64,000 nucleotides of DNA from Actinomadura litoris (GTDB lineage Bacteria; Actinomycetota; Actinomycetes; Streptosporangiales; Streptosporangiaceae), in NCBI RefSeq assembly GCF_009733595.1, contig NZ_WOFH01000010.1:248001-312000 (forward strand), written 5' to 3'. Shown here in pieces: positions 1 to 8,018 of the stretch; position 1 is the stretch's first letter; every line of letters begins with the position of its first letter. The translations under genes were made by a program, and so were the position numbers. Under the pieces are notes generated by a model that worked only from the letters and a program-made list of their open reading frames with translations, did no database searches and was not told the DNA's origin.

Positions 1-222
1 GCCGCGACCGGCAAGGTCGTCGGCGCCAACAACACCATCAACGAGAGCGGCGGCCGCTGCACGCTCAACAACCCGTGCGAGGTCGACGAGAGCGGCCGGG
101 TGACGGTGCGCGCCAACATCGGCTACGCGCAGCAGACCTACATCCTCGCCTCCTGCATCGCGCCCGGCAGCGTCCTCGACCTGAACCGGGCCGGCTGCAC
201 CGTTCCGCGCCGGACCAGCTAG
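1..222 (+). CDS. C-terminal end of a secreted protein, probably a trypsin-like (S1) serine protease (5' partial)
   Basis: An open frame enters from the left edge and stops with TAG at 220-222, giving the last 73 residues. The segment has four cysteines, spaced as two likely disulfides (GRCTLNNPCEVD, then LASCIAP and GCTVP near the end). It also has a Gly/Asn-rich stretch (GANNTIN) and YAQQTYILASC. From memory this resembles the C-terminal tail of actinobacterial secreted trypsin-like proteases, which end with similar NNPCEVD and DLN..GC..P motifs. The catalytic part lies outside the window, so the product name is tentative; the reading frame itself is well supported. A strong hairpin follows the stop. 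Confidence 0.6.
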   Translation, partial: AATGKVVGANNTINESGGRCTLNNPCEVDESGRVTVRANIGYAQQTYILASCIAPGSVLDLNRAGCTVPRRTS

Positions 223-241
223 CCCCGGCGGCCTGATCTCC

Positions 242-274
242 GGCCCGCCGCCCCGCTCCCGGGGGCGGCGGGCC
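242..274. terminator. Strong hairpin between converging genes
   Basis: The arms GGCCCGCCGCCCC (242-254) and GGGGCGGCGGGCC (262-274) pair perfectly over 13 bp around a 7-nt loop. On the plus strand they are followed by GTTTCG. The hairpin lies between the stop of the plus-strand partial gene (222) and the stop of the minus-strand crotonase gene (281), where it could terminate both transcripts. Confidence 0.7.
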
Positions 275-280
275 GTTTCG

Positions 281-1066
281 CTATGCGGGCCAGTCGGGGT
301 GGCGCTTGTCCAGGAACGCGCGCATGCCCTCCTGCGCCTCGGGCGTCTGGCTCGACGCGGCCATGACCTCGATCGCGTAGGCGTAGGCGTCGTCCTCGGG
401 ACGGTCGAACTGCGCGTACATGGCCTGCTTGCCGAGCGCCTTGCTGCGGCGGCTGCCCTGCGTGGCGCGCTGGAGCAGGTCTTGGACGGCCTTGTCGAGC
501 TCGTCGTCGGGGACCGTGTAGTTGACCAGGCCCCACTCGGCGGCGGTCGCGGCGTCCACGACCTCGCCGGTCAGCGCCATCTCGGCGGCGCGCTTGCGGC
601 CGACGTTGTGGGAGATCGCGACGAGCGGCGTGTGGCAGAACCAGCCGCCCTTGCCGCCGGGCGCGGCGAACCCCGCGCTCCGCGCCGCGACCGCGAGGTC
701 GCAGCTCGCGGCGAGCTGGCAGCCCGCGGCGGTCGCCAGCCCGTGCACGCGGGCGACCACGACCTGCGGGACGGACTGGATCGTCCGCATCAGCTCGGTG
801 CAGGTCCGCAGCAGGGCGCGGACGTCGGCGTGGGACGCGCCCGCCATGTCCGCGAAGTCGTGCCCGGCGGAGAACACCGGCCCGTTCGCGGCGAGCACGA
901 TCCCGCGCGCGTCGGTGGCCGCCGCCTCCTCGAACGCGGCGGTGAGCTGGAGCAGGAAGGCGCGGGAGAGGGCGTTGCGGCGGCGCGGGCGGTTCATCGT
1001 GATCGTGGTGAACGCGCCGTCGCGCCGGACGAGGACCTCGCTGGTTCCGCTGCTGGCTTCGCTCAT
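281..1066 (-). CDS. Enoyl-CoA hydratase/isomerase (crotonase family)
   Basis: The 261-residue product has the full-length crotonase fold. Crotonases bind acyl-CoA thioesters and stabilise an enolate in an oxyanion hole, here through hydration or isomerisation of enoyl-CoA. The first oxyanion-hole stretch is VFSAGHDFADMAG (about residues 66-78). The second is ATAAGCQLAASCDLAVA, in place of the usual AxGGG motif, so the second oxyanion glycine region is altered. Residues after it (APGGKGGWFCHTP) differ from the usual Glu-containing catalytic motif of fatty-acid hydratases, so the reaction may not be beta-oxidation hydration. The ATG at 1066 has no obvious Shine-Dalgarno sequence. The gene stands alone, divergent from the plus-strand gene at 1215. 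Confidence 0.88.
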   Translation of the reverse strand: MSEASSGTSEVLVRRDGAFTTITMNRPRRRNALSRAFLLQLTAAFEEAAATDARGIVLAANGPVFSAGHDFADMAGASHADVRALLRTCTELMRTIQSVPQVVVARVHGLATAAGCQLAASCDLAVAARSAGFAAPGGKGGWFCHTPLVAISHNVGRKRAAEMALTGEVVDAATAAEWGLVNYTVPDDELDKAVQDLLQRATQGSRRSKALGKQAMYAQFDRPEDDAYAYAIEVMAASSQTPEAQEGMRAFLDKRHPDWPA

Positions 1067-1214
1067 ATTCGCGACGTTACGTCACGGAGGGGACGGGCGC
1101 ACGGGGGCCGGATCCCAGGCCGGGATGGGAAGGGGACGGGCCGAATGTCGGAGGTCCGGCGTACCGTGGCCGGGTCCACGGACGCGCCGACGGGGTTGCC
1201 GAGGAGGCATGGCC

Positions 1215-1595
1215 ATGAAACTGCTCACCGCCACCGACACCGGCCAGGGATACCGCGACAACGACTTCGACTGGTGCGTCGAGGGAGAACTGGTGCACAT
1301 CGGGGTCGTCTGCGCCCGCGACCGGGACGACCCCGACGGCGGCTGCGGCTGCGGCCGCTCGTTCGCCGGGCTGAACTCCCACCGCGCCACCACGACCGCG
1401 ATGGTCCGGGAGATCCCCGGGTTCACCGGCGACGACTACGTCGAGGCGATCCGGTCGAGCCTGGAGCAGCAGGGGTGCGACCCCTCGTTCGCCGAGCACG
1501 AGGCGGCGCTGCTGCGCTGCCTGGTCCGCGACTGGCCGGTGGGGGTGATCGTGGAGCGGCGGCTGAATGAGATCGTGGTACGGCAGGTCGTGTAG
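1215..1595 (+). CDS. Conserved hypothetical protein, 126 aa
   Basis: I do not recognise a named domain. The protein begins MKLLTATDTGQGYRDNDFDW and has a Cys/Gly patch (CGCGRSFAGLNSH) near residue 47, which could bind metal or be structural. It has no signal peptide or membrane segment. An in-frame ATG also exists at 1209, but AGGAGG at 1202-1207 is correctly placed (7 nt) only for the ATG at 1215. The next gene starts 21 nt after the stop with its own AGGAGG, so the two probably form an operon. Confidence 0.8.
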   Translation: MKLLTATDTGQGYRDNDFDWCVEGELVHIGVVCARDRDDPDGGCGCGRSFAGLNSHRATTTAMVREIPGFTGDDYVEAIRSSLEQQGCDPSFAEHEAALLRCLVRDWPVGVIVERRLNEIVVRQVV

Positions 1596-1616
1596 TCGCA
1601 GGCCAGGAGGTGCGCT

Positions 1617-1913
1617 GTGCTCGTCGCGTTCTCGGTGACCCCGCTCGGCACCGGCGAGGACGTCGGTGAACTCGTCGCGGAGGCGGTACGGGTGGTGCGG
1701 GCCAGCGGCCTGCCCAACCGGACCGACGCGATGTTCACCACCGTCGAGGGGGAGTGGGACGAGGTGATGGCGGTGGTGAAGGCGGCCACCGACGCCGTCG
1801 CCGCGCGGGCGCCCCGGGTGAGCCTGGTGGTGAAGGCCGACGTGCGCCCGGGGGTGGCGGGCGCGCTCGACGGCAAGGTCGCCTCGGTGGAGCGGTACCT
1901 GGCCGACTCCTGA
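1617..1913 (+). CDS. Thiamine-binding/MTH1187-family (DUF77) small protein
   Basis: This 98-residue protein (MLVAFSVTPLGTGEDVGELV...) has the pattern of the MTH1187/YkoF-like ferredoxin-like fold. The family has a beta-strand start ending in P-L-G, a long helix with VAEAVRVVRASGL, then a TTVEGEWDEV strand-turn-helix. Some members bind thiamine or related pyrimidines; others are uncharacterised, so the role is inferred from family only. GTG start at 1617 with AGGAGG at 1605-1610 (6-nt spacing). It is probably co-transcribed with the upstream 126-aa protein. No thiamine gene is nearby to confirm a ligand. Confidence 0.75.
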   Translation: MLVAFSVTPLGTGEDVGELVAEAVRVVRASGLPNRTDAMFTTVEGEWDEVMAVVKAATDAVAARAPRVSLVVKADVRPGVAGALDGKVASVERYLADS

Positions 1914-1948
1914 CCGCCCCGGCCCGCGCCGTCCGGAACCGCTCGGAG

Positions 1949-2668
1949 TCAGACCGTGGTGATGAGGGCGCGGGCGGTCTGGACGAGGGCGGTGTTGTCG
2001 GCGGCGGGCGAGCCGTCCGGCAGCGTGAGCGTGTCCTCCAGGCCGATGCGGGTGTCCAGGCCGCGGCGGGCGGCGAAGCGGAGCACGGGCCAGGCGCCGC
2101 CGTCCTCGCCGTGCAGCAGGATCGGGCGCTCGTGGCCCGCGCGCAGGGCGTGCAGGAGGTCCTTGGCGGTCTCCCTCGCGGTCTCCGGGTCGGTGTCGGT
2201 GACCTCGGCGAGGACGCGCAGCACGCGGCCCGCGTGCGGCCAGGCGAGGAACCGCTCGGCCGCGTCGGTGCCGGAGAAGATGCCCGCCTCGACGCCGACG
2301 CCCAGGTCGAGCAGGGTCCCGGCGACGAGTTCGGCGCCCGGCTCGTGGAAGTTCACCGAGGCGTGGTCGGGCAGCACCGTCCAGGAGCGGACGAGCGCGG
2401 CGCGTTCGGCGGGGTCGGGCGCCGTCCAGGCGCCGGTGGTGACGCCGACGGTGACGCCGGGCGCGGCCTCGCGGACGGCGGTGAGGGTGGCCGCGACGTG
2501 CGCGGGCTCGATGGTGTCGCCGCCCGCGCCGTCCTTGCAGTGGACGTGCGCGTCCCGCGCGCCGACCTCGGCGGCGGCGCGGACCGCCGCGCCCACCGCC
2601 GAGGGCGTGACCGGCACGGCCGGGTGGTCGCTTCCGCTCCGTGTCCCGTTCGGGCAGATCTGCAGCAT
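1949..2668 (-). CDS. BKACE-family (DUF849) beta-keto acid cleavage enzyme
   Basis: The 239-residue protein matches the beta-keto acid cleavage enzyme (BKACE) family. These TIM-barrel, usually Zn-dependent enzymes condense acetyl-CoA with a beta-keto acid to give an acyl-CoA and acetoacetate. The first metal motif H-x-H is visible in GARDAHVHCKDGAGG (about residues 36-50). Other family features are NFHEPGAELVAGTLLDLGVGVEAG and a GLEDTLTLPDG motif near the C-terminus, which holds the conserved Glu of the R-x-G-x-E-D pattern (RIGLED). It is shorter than the typical 270-310 residues because the N-terminal strand is reduced. Substrate cannot be assigned. It sits 24 nt downstream of the stop of the secreted hydrolase gene (2693) on the same strand and may share its transcript. 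Confidence 0.82.
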   Translation of the reverse strand: MLQICPNGTRSGSDHPAVPVTPSAVGAAVRAAAEVGARDAHVHCKDGAGGDTIEPAHVAATLTAVREAAPGVTVGVTTGAWTAPDPAERAALVRSWTVLPDHASVNFHEPGAELVAGTLLDLGVGVEAGIFSGTDAAERFLAWPHAGRVLRVLAEVTDTDPETARETAKDLLHALRAGHERPILLHGEDGGAWPVLRFAARRGLDTRIGLEDTLTLPDGSPAADNTALVQTARALITTV

Positions 2669-2692
2669 GGACCGATCATCTCAGCCGGCGGG

Positions 2693-4654
2693 TCACGGTG
2701 TGATCATGCAGGGGCCTCCTCCGCACACGTCCACGACCCGGCCGGTCTTGAGGAAGATCGCCTTCTGCCGGCGCGCGTCCGCGCTGTCGCGCGGGTCGCT
2801 GTGCGGGTCGCGGCCCTGCGCCGGCGGTGTGTTCGTCGTCGGCGGGGCGGGCGAGCCGCTGTCCCACACGACGATCGCGGACCCGTCGTGGGACGGGCCG
2901 AACCTGGGGATGCCCCAGAACGGGACCTTGTCCGGGCTGCGGCCGGGGGAGAGGAACGGCGCGTGCACGCGGGCGCCGATCGTCCGGGCCTCGACCTCGG
3001 CGGCGACGGTCGCGACCTGGTGGTCGCCGAACGCGGTGTGCATGAGCACCCGGTGGCGCGGCGTCCCCGGCAGCGGGCGCCGCGTGAGGTGCCAGGCGTA
3101 GCCGTCGGCCTCGCCCCGGTCCCACAGCATCTGGAGCAGCCCGAGCCCGATCTGCTGGTCGAGCTTGTCGGGGTAGGACGCGTCGAGGGCCTTGCCGAAC
3201 GCGGCGAAGTCGACGCTGCGGTTGAGCAGCGTGCTGTAGTTCATCGCCGGGACGCCGAGGACGGCGCGCCGGAGGTCGGGCGACACGGCGGTCAGCGCCC
3301 CGCCCATGATCCCGCCCTGGCTGTTGCCGTCGTAGGCCAGCGGCTCCCGCGTGTCGATGAGGGAGGCACCGGAGTCGTCCTGGAACGCCCGGTCCGAGGC
3401 GAAGCCCCGGGTCATGGCGCGGCCGAGGACGACGAAGCCGAGCAGGCCCTGCTGGAGGCGGTCGGCGACGGTCCGGAAGTGGGTGAGGTCGGCGAGCGCC
3501 GCGAGGTCGTTCGGGATGTCCTCGTCGGCCATGCCGATCCACTTCGTCGCGCAGAACGCGAAGCCGTGCTCGGCCGCCATCGCCTTGACGCTCCCCGCGC
3601 CCACCTCGCGCTCGGCGCCGAGCAGCCCGTGCCCGTAGAGGGCGGGACGGGCGGGCCGCGAGAACGCCGACCTCGGGATCTCGCACTGGAACGGGACGGC
3701 CTGCTCGTTGCCCGGCAGCCGGGCCGGGAGCCCGTCCGGGCCCCGGTGGAACGCCGACCCGGGCGGCCCGCCCGGCCGGTCGAGGTAGCTCGGCGCCCAC
3801 ACGACGCCCTTCACCTCGCGGGCGATCAGCCCGTCCACGTCGTCGGTCACCCGCGTGACCTGGAACCTCGGGGACCGGCCGCCGAGGTCGCGCAGGGTCT
3901 CGTCGCGGATGCGCAGCATCGGCCCGGTCAGGCTCTCGCGGCTCGCGACCGTGAAGTCCCAGGCCAGGTAGAGGCCGTCGCGGCGCACGCCGTGCGCGGC
4001 GAGGTCGGCGAGGACGCGCCGCTCGTCCCGCTGCCGCGCGCTCAGCGGGTCGGAGGCGGGCAGCGTCGGGCCGAGGATCCGCGCGAACGCCGCGCCCGGC
4101 CGGATCCGGTCACCGGAGGCGTCGCGCAGGTTCCGCAGGGCGACGACGTAGCGGTGCCCCTCCCGGAAGTTGCGCGCCGGACGGACGATCAGCGCCTTGC
4201 GCGCGTCCGGCGCGTTCGCGTCCAGCTCCGCCCAGTACGGCCAGCGCTCCCCGGTCGCGGTGTCCAGGACCACGATCGGCGCGTCCGGGCGCAGTGACGC
4301 GCCGATGTCGGTGACCGGCGCCGCGCCGCTGCGCTCCAGGTCGACGCCCGGGACGCGGCTGAGCAGCATCGACCCGGGCGAGAACCCGTCCGCGCGGTTC
4401 CACTCGCCGGGCGCGACGGGCGCGCCGGAGGCGTTGCGGAGCGTCGTCCGCATGTGGACGCGGCGGCCGGTCGGCGTGTCCGGGTCCGGGTCCGTGTACC
4501 AGTCGTTCGGGAACGGCAGCAGGCAGGCGGCCGGGTCGATCGGGTCGCAGCCGTCGCCGTCGGGCGCGGCCGCGGCCCGCGACGAGGGCGGCGCGGTCAG
4601 CGCCGCGAGCGTCACGGCGGCGGTCAGGACGGCGGTCAGGGAGCGGGGGAGCAA
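2693..4654 (-). CDS. Secreted alpha/beta-hydrolase-like protein, 653 aa
   Basis: A signal peptide (SLTAVLTAAVTLAALTAPPSSRAAAA, residues about 5-30) precedes a Cys-containing mature N-terminus (GDGCDPIDPAACLLPFPNDW). The C-terminal half looks like an alpha/beta hydrolase: YGHGLLG resembles an oxyanion strand, and YDGNSQGGIMGG carries a G-x-S-x-G nucleophile elbow (GNSQG). A late FGDHQV segment, about where the catalytic His is expected, follows HTA. Family members are annotated as lipases or hypothetical proteins, and substrate is unknown. The TTG start at 4654 is chosen because GGAGG lies 6 nt upstream and the signal peptide follows at once. Probably extracellular. Confidence 0.72.
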   Translation of the reverse strand: MLPRSLTAVLTAAVTLAALTAPPSSRAAAAPDGDGCDPIDPAACLLPFPNDWYTDPDPDTPTGRRVHMRTTLRNASGAPVAPGEWNRADGFSPGSMLLSRVPGVDLERSGAAPVTDIGASLRPDAPIVVLDTATGERWPYWAELDANAPDARKALIVRPARNFREGHRYVVALRNLRDASGDRIRPGAAFARILGPTLPASDPLSARQRDERRVLADLAAHGVRRDGLYLAWDFTVASRESLTGPMLRIRDETLRDLGGRSPRFQVTRVTDDVDGLIAREVKGVVWAPSYLDRPGGPPGSAFHRGPDGLPARLPGNEQAVPFQCEIPRSAFSRPARPALYGHGLLGAEREVGAGSVKAMAAEHGFAFCATKWIGMADEDIPNDLAALADLTHFRTVADRLQQGLLGFVVLGRAMTRGFASDRAFQDDSGASLIDTREPLAYDGNSQGGIMGGALTAVSPDLRRAVLGVPAMNYSTLLNRSVDFAAFGKALDASYPDKLDQQIGLGLLQMLWDRGEADGYAWHLTRRPLPGTPRHRVLMHTAFGDHQVATVAAEVEARTIGARVHAPFLSPGRSPDKVPFWGIPRFGPSHDGSAIVVWDSGSPAPPTTNTPPAQGRDPHSDPRDSADARRQKAIFLKTGRVVDVCGGGPCMITP

Positions 4655-4714
4655 CGTCCACCTCCGGGGGGTCCGCGGCGTACAGCGCGATCATGGACGC
4701 TCCCCGGCGGCGGG

Positions 4715-5992
4715 TCAATGGGCGGCCCCGAGCGGCGCCGCCGCGCGCTTGTCGGCGGCCGCCGGCCCGTACGAGCGGAGGACGATCGGCGCCCCCAGCG
4801 CGTCCTCGATCGTCTCCTCCGGGCGGCCGAGCGGCTCGTAGACGGGACGGGCGGCGAACAGGCGCCGGGTCAGCGCCGCCTGGCGGTCCAGGTCGGCCGG
4901 GCCCGCCGGGAGCCGGGCGACCTGTTCGCCGTCCATCGCGTAGGCCCGGCAGACACGCAGGTCGGGACGTGCCCCTGCGACGTCCAGATGCGTGACCGCC
5001 AGACCGTCGACGCCGCCGCACACCTCCAGCGCGTACCGGAGCGCCACGGCGTCGAGGTGGCCGACGCGGAACGCCCCCTGCCAGCGGCCCGTCCCGTTGT
5101 GCGGGTCGGGCAGCGCGCCGGTGAGCGCCGCGTCCTCGGTGACGAAGGGCCCGGGGCCGTGGCGCGTCGCGTACGCGCGCACCACGCCGAGCCGGGCCGC
5201 GCTCGCCTCCGCCTCGCCGAGCAGGGCCTCGGCGTTCGCGAACGTCGTCGTCGACCACGTCGTGTACGGGTGGAAGCCGTGCCACTCGTCCAGCAGGACG
5301 CCCTGCGCGCCCTCGAACACCGCGCCGCCCTCCCGCAGGACGCGGCGCAGGTGCCCGCCGCCGACCATCCGGACGCGCTCGGCGAACGCGGCGAACGCGT
5401 CCGCGCACGCCTCCACGTCCGGGACGTCCTCACCCGATCCGGGCGGGAACTCGTCGCGGTACCGGTCGCGGAGCGCGGCGAGGCGGCGCCGCAGCCGGGC
5501 CGGGGACAGGCAGTCGCCCGCGCGGGGCGCGTCGTTGTGGTCGAGCGCGTAGGACGCCGTCTCGCCCACGCCCATCCCGCAGGACCCGTGCCGGGCCGCG
5601 CCGCGCGCCGCCTCCCGCGCCCGGTTCGCGGCGCGGTGGTAGGGCGTCGTCAGCAGCGCGTCGCGGTCGACGGTCAGCCGGGCGAGCGCGTCGCCCACGC
5701 CGAGGGAGCGCAGGTGGTCGGCCTCGGCGGCGAGCGCCAGCGGGTCCACGAGCATGAACCGCGACAGGTGCGTCCGCACGCCCGGCGTGAACGTGCCCGA
5801 CCCGAACTGCGCGAACGTGTGGTGCCGCCCGTCCGCCGCGACGACGTTGTGGGCCGCCTGCGCGCCCCCGTTGAACCTGACGACCGTCGGCGGCGCCGGG
5901 GACGCGGCGCACAGGTGGTCGACGACCGTGCCCTTGCCCGCGTCCCCGAATCCCAGGTCGACGACGATGACGTTCCCCCTGACGCCGCCCAT
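4715..5992 (-). CDS. Divergent adenylosuccinate-synthetase (PurA) homologue in a NUDIX/pseudokinase/VWA operon
   Basis: The 425-residue product has the length and order of PurA motifs. PurA uses GTP to activate IMP and joins aspartate. The P-loop reads GFGDAGKGTVVD (residues 14-25), keeping equivalents of E. coli Asp13 (D17) and Lys16 (K20). GGAQAAHNVV keeps catalytic His41 (H48), and FEGAQGVLLD matches the next conserved block. The nucleotide-base motif TKLDV is THLDV. Two substrate regions differ: the IMP loop (GTTGRGIGP in E. coli) is GSCGMGVGE, and the aspartate loop with consecutive arginines (TTGRRRRTGWLD) is GTGRWQGAFRVGHLD. I infer a kept phosphoryl-transfer core with altered substrates, so it is probably not housekeeping purA. 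It starts 11 nt after the VWA gene stop and is last in the operon. Confidence 0.8.
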   Translation of the reverse strand: MGGVRGNVIVVDLGFGDAGKGTVVDHLCAASPAPPTVVRFNGGAQAAHNVVAADGRHHTFAQFGSGTFTPGVRTHLSRFMLVDPLALAAEADHLRSLGVGDALARLTVDRDALLTTPYHRAANRAREAARGAARHGSCGMGVGETASYALDHNDAPRAGDCLSPARLRRRLAALRDRYRDEFPPGSGEDVPDVEACADAFAAFAERVRMVGGGHLRRVLREGGAVFEGAQGVLLDEWHGFHPYTTWSTTTFANAEALLGEAEASAARLGVVRAYATRHGPGPFVTEDAALTGALPDPHNGTGRWQGAFRVGHLDAVALRYALEVCGGVDGLAVTHLDVAGARPDLRVCRAYAMDGEQVARLPAGPADLDRQAALTRRLFAARPVYEPLGRPEETIEDALGAPIVLRSYGPAAADKRAAAPLGAAH

Positions 5993-6003
5993 GCCCGGGG
6001 CCC

Positions 6004-6975
6004 CTAGAGCCGCGTCGTCGCGGCCGGGCCGGACGCGTCCAGCCCCGGCGGGGTGGCCGACACCGCGACCGGCGCGCGCGAGGCGTCCAGCCGGGCCAGC
6101 GCGCGCGAGACCGACGCCCCCGCGTCCGATCCCGCCTCCTCCAGGTGCTCCAGGCCCTCGCCGAGGTCGATCGCGTCCTCGCCGAGCCCGATGGTCAGCG
6201 CGATCGTCTCGCAGACCGCACCCGGGTCGTCCAGGTACAGGACGTGCTGGCCGAGGAGCCCCTGCCAGAAGTCCTTCAGCTCGCGCTTGCCGGAGTGGTA
6301 GCCGCCCTCGGGGATGATGAAGTACACCTCGTACATGCGCTGGAGCTCGCGGACCATGTCGGCGATCGGGACGTCCTGCCGGGCCTCGTCCCCGATGATC
6401 TTCGCGATCTCGCTCCGCCGCACCTTCGGGTAGCCCAGCTCGTCGCCGATCATGAAGAGGTAGCCGCGCCTGCCCCGCTTCTCGAAGCAGTCGATCGCGG
6501 TGTGCCGGGCCATGAAGTACATCGCCAGCTCGTAGGACTCGCGCATCTGGCCGCCGCCCCCGCCCTCCAGCAGGATCTTGCCGAGGTCGTCGTCCATGCG
6601 GTTGTCGGCCTCGAACTGGCCGATCTGGAGCGGCGCCCGGTCGCAGGTCGCGTCGCCGACCGCGCCGAACAGGATGTGCGGGTGCTCGACGTACCCCTTG
6701 CGCAGCAGCAGCCCGAGCAGGTCGGGCAGCTTTGTCTGGAGCGTGCGCGGCACGCCGCCCATCGAGCCCGTCACATCGAACAGCACCGCGATCGCCAGCG
6801 ACTCGGGGTGGTCCTCGGAGTCCCGGCTCTCCCGGACGGTCACGCCGCTCGGGTCGAGGTCGGGGTGGACGGTGGTCGCGCCGCCGTCGCTGTAGGCGAA
6901 CGCGCTCGCGCCGGTGGCCGCCCGGTAGCTGCGGCGCGCGGCGTAGACGTCGGTGGACCAGTTACCGCTTCCCAT
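6004..6975 (-). CDS. VWA-domain protein (TerY/TerF-like) of the four-gene operon
   Basis: The 323-residue protein has a leader of about 60 residues, then a von Willebrand factor A domain. The metal-ion-dependent adhesion site begins AVLFDVTGSMGG (D67, T69, S71: the D-x-[ST]-x-S pattern). A later Asp-containing strand (LFMIGDELGYPKV) probably supplies the remaining metal ligand. VWA domains bind divalent metal and act as protein-interaction platforms; cytoplasmic versions often partner kinases, chaperones or AAA ATPases. There is no signal peptide or membrane helix. The ATG at 6975 is 11 nt after the pseudokinase stop (6987), indicating co-transcription. A C-terminal tail after residue 290 is Ala/Pro-rich. 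Confidence 0.85.
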   Translation of the reverse strand: MGSGNWSTDVYAARRSYRAATGASAFAYSDGGATTVHPDLDPSGVTVRESRDSEDHPESLAIAVLFDVTGSMGGVPRTLQTKLPDLLGLLLRKGYVEHPHILFGAVGDATCDRAPLQIGQFEADNRMDDDLGKILLEGGGGGQMRESYELAMYFMARHTAIDCFEKRGRRGYLFMIGDELGYPKVRRSEIAKIIGDEARQDVPIADMVRELQRMYEVYFIIPEGGYHSGKRELKDFWQGLLGQHVLYLDDPGAVCETIALTIGLGEDAIDLGEGLEHLEEAGSDAGASVSRALARLDASRAPVAVSATPPGLDASGPAATTRL

Positions 6976-6986
6976 GGTCGTCTCCC

Positions 6987-8018
6987 TCAGTTCTGTTCGG
7001 GCAGGTGGAAGGGGCGGAAGCGGCGGGGGCCGTAGAGCCGTTCGAGCAGCTCGTCCAGCTCCTCCAGCAGCCGCCAGGCGTCGGACGGGCGGCGCCGCTG
7101 CGCGGGCAGCAGGCAGCCCCGCGCGAACGCCCGCATGGCCTTCGGCGCGCGGTCGCCCATCAGCTCGGTCACGCAGCGGGTGGCCATGAAGATGTCGGTG
7201 GCCGGGGACGCGGTCCCGCGTGCCGGGACCTCCGGCGGATACCAGTCGGCGTACCGGTCGACCATCGCGGGGACGCGCCCCGAGGGGTCGGTGCCCGCGT
7301 AGCAGCCGGGCACCGAGTAGCACCAGTCGACGAGCACCAGCCCGTGCTCCGCCGGGTGGATCATGACGTGGTCGGGCAGCACCGCGCCGTGCAGGACGCC
7401 CGCGCGATGGGCGAACCCGAGGCCGACCAGCAGCCGCCGCCACATCCAGGCCGCGTCGCGCGGGTCGAGGCCGCCGGGGAACGCCCGCCGCACCTCGGCC
7501 AGGGTGTGGAAGCCCTCCAGCGCGGCGAGCGCGTTGACCTGGCGCTGCGCGCCGGACGCCTCGTCCCGGTGGCGGAACGACTCGACCAGGCGCGGCACGT
7601 ACGGCAGGAACCGCCCGTCGCCGTCCTTGGGGAGCTGCCGCAGCGCCACCGCCTCGCGTTCGAGGAGGTCGCCGTCGCGCGGGTCGCGCGGCATCTTCAG
7701 CAGCACCCGCGCGCCGTCCGGCTCCGCCGCGTAGAGCTGCGCGAGGTCGCCGCGGACCGGGTCCCCGGTGACCCGGTAGGAGTGCCGCCGGGTGGTGATC
7801 ACGGACGCGTCGGCCCCGGTGTGGGCGCGCCACAGCGCGGTCAGCCGGATGAAGGCCGCCCGCGTCCGCCCCCGCGTCGCGTCCGGGTGGAGGAGCCGCG
7901 CCAGCCGCCGGTAGCGGCGCGCGGCCTCGGCGGCGTCGTCGCCGAACAGGTCCGCCGGGACGCGGGCCCGGTCGAGCAGGGCGAGCGCCTCGTCCAGCTC
8001 GCCGGCGCGCGGTGTCAT
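6987..8018 (-). CDS. J-domain fused to a protein-kinase-like (probably pseudokinase) domain
   Basis: The N-terminal 65 residues resemble a J domain: the helix AARRYRRLARLL runs into the signature HPD (residues 44-46), then a second helix. J domains recruit Hsp70/DnaK. Residues about 80-340 have a protein-kinase fold. A Lys in VLLK (K108) and a Glu in LEREAV (E120/E122) are in the right places for the ATP-anchoring pair, and DWC (231-233) replaces DFG. The catalytic loop HRDxKxxN is HGAVLPDH (from H210), lacking the catalytic Asp and the Lys, so phosphotransfer is doubtful. The start overlaps the NUDIX gene stop as ATGA (8015-8018) with GAGGAGGAG upstream, indicating translational coupling. 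Confidence 0.83.
   Translation of the reverse strand: MTPRAGELDEALALLDRARVPADLFGDDAAEAARRYRRLARLLHPDATRGRTRAAFIRLTALWRAHTGADASVITTRRHSYRVTGDPVRGDLAQLYAAEPDGARVLLKMPRDPRDGDLLEREAVALRQLPKDGDGRFLPYVPRLVESFRHRDEASGAQRQVNALAALEGFHTLAEVRRAFPGGLDPRDAAWMWRRLLVGLGFAHRAGVLHGAVLPDHVMIHPAEHGLVLVDWCYSVPGCYAGTDPSGRVPAMVDRYADWYPPEVPARGTASPATDIFMATRCVTELMGDRAPKAMRAFARGCLLPAQRRRPSDAWRLLEELDELLERLYGPRRFRPFHLPEQN

Noticed and set aside
1754..4297. An 847-codon plus-strand open frame
   Set aside because: Antisense shadow of the BKACE and secreted hydrolase genes; no protein-like motifs.
4715..5992. Identification of the PurA homologue as phage-type PurZ (2-aminoadenine pathway)
   Set aside because: The Asp equivalent to E. 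coli Asp13 (D17) is kept, whereas PurZ typically substitutes it; no other phage or Z-genome genes are present.
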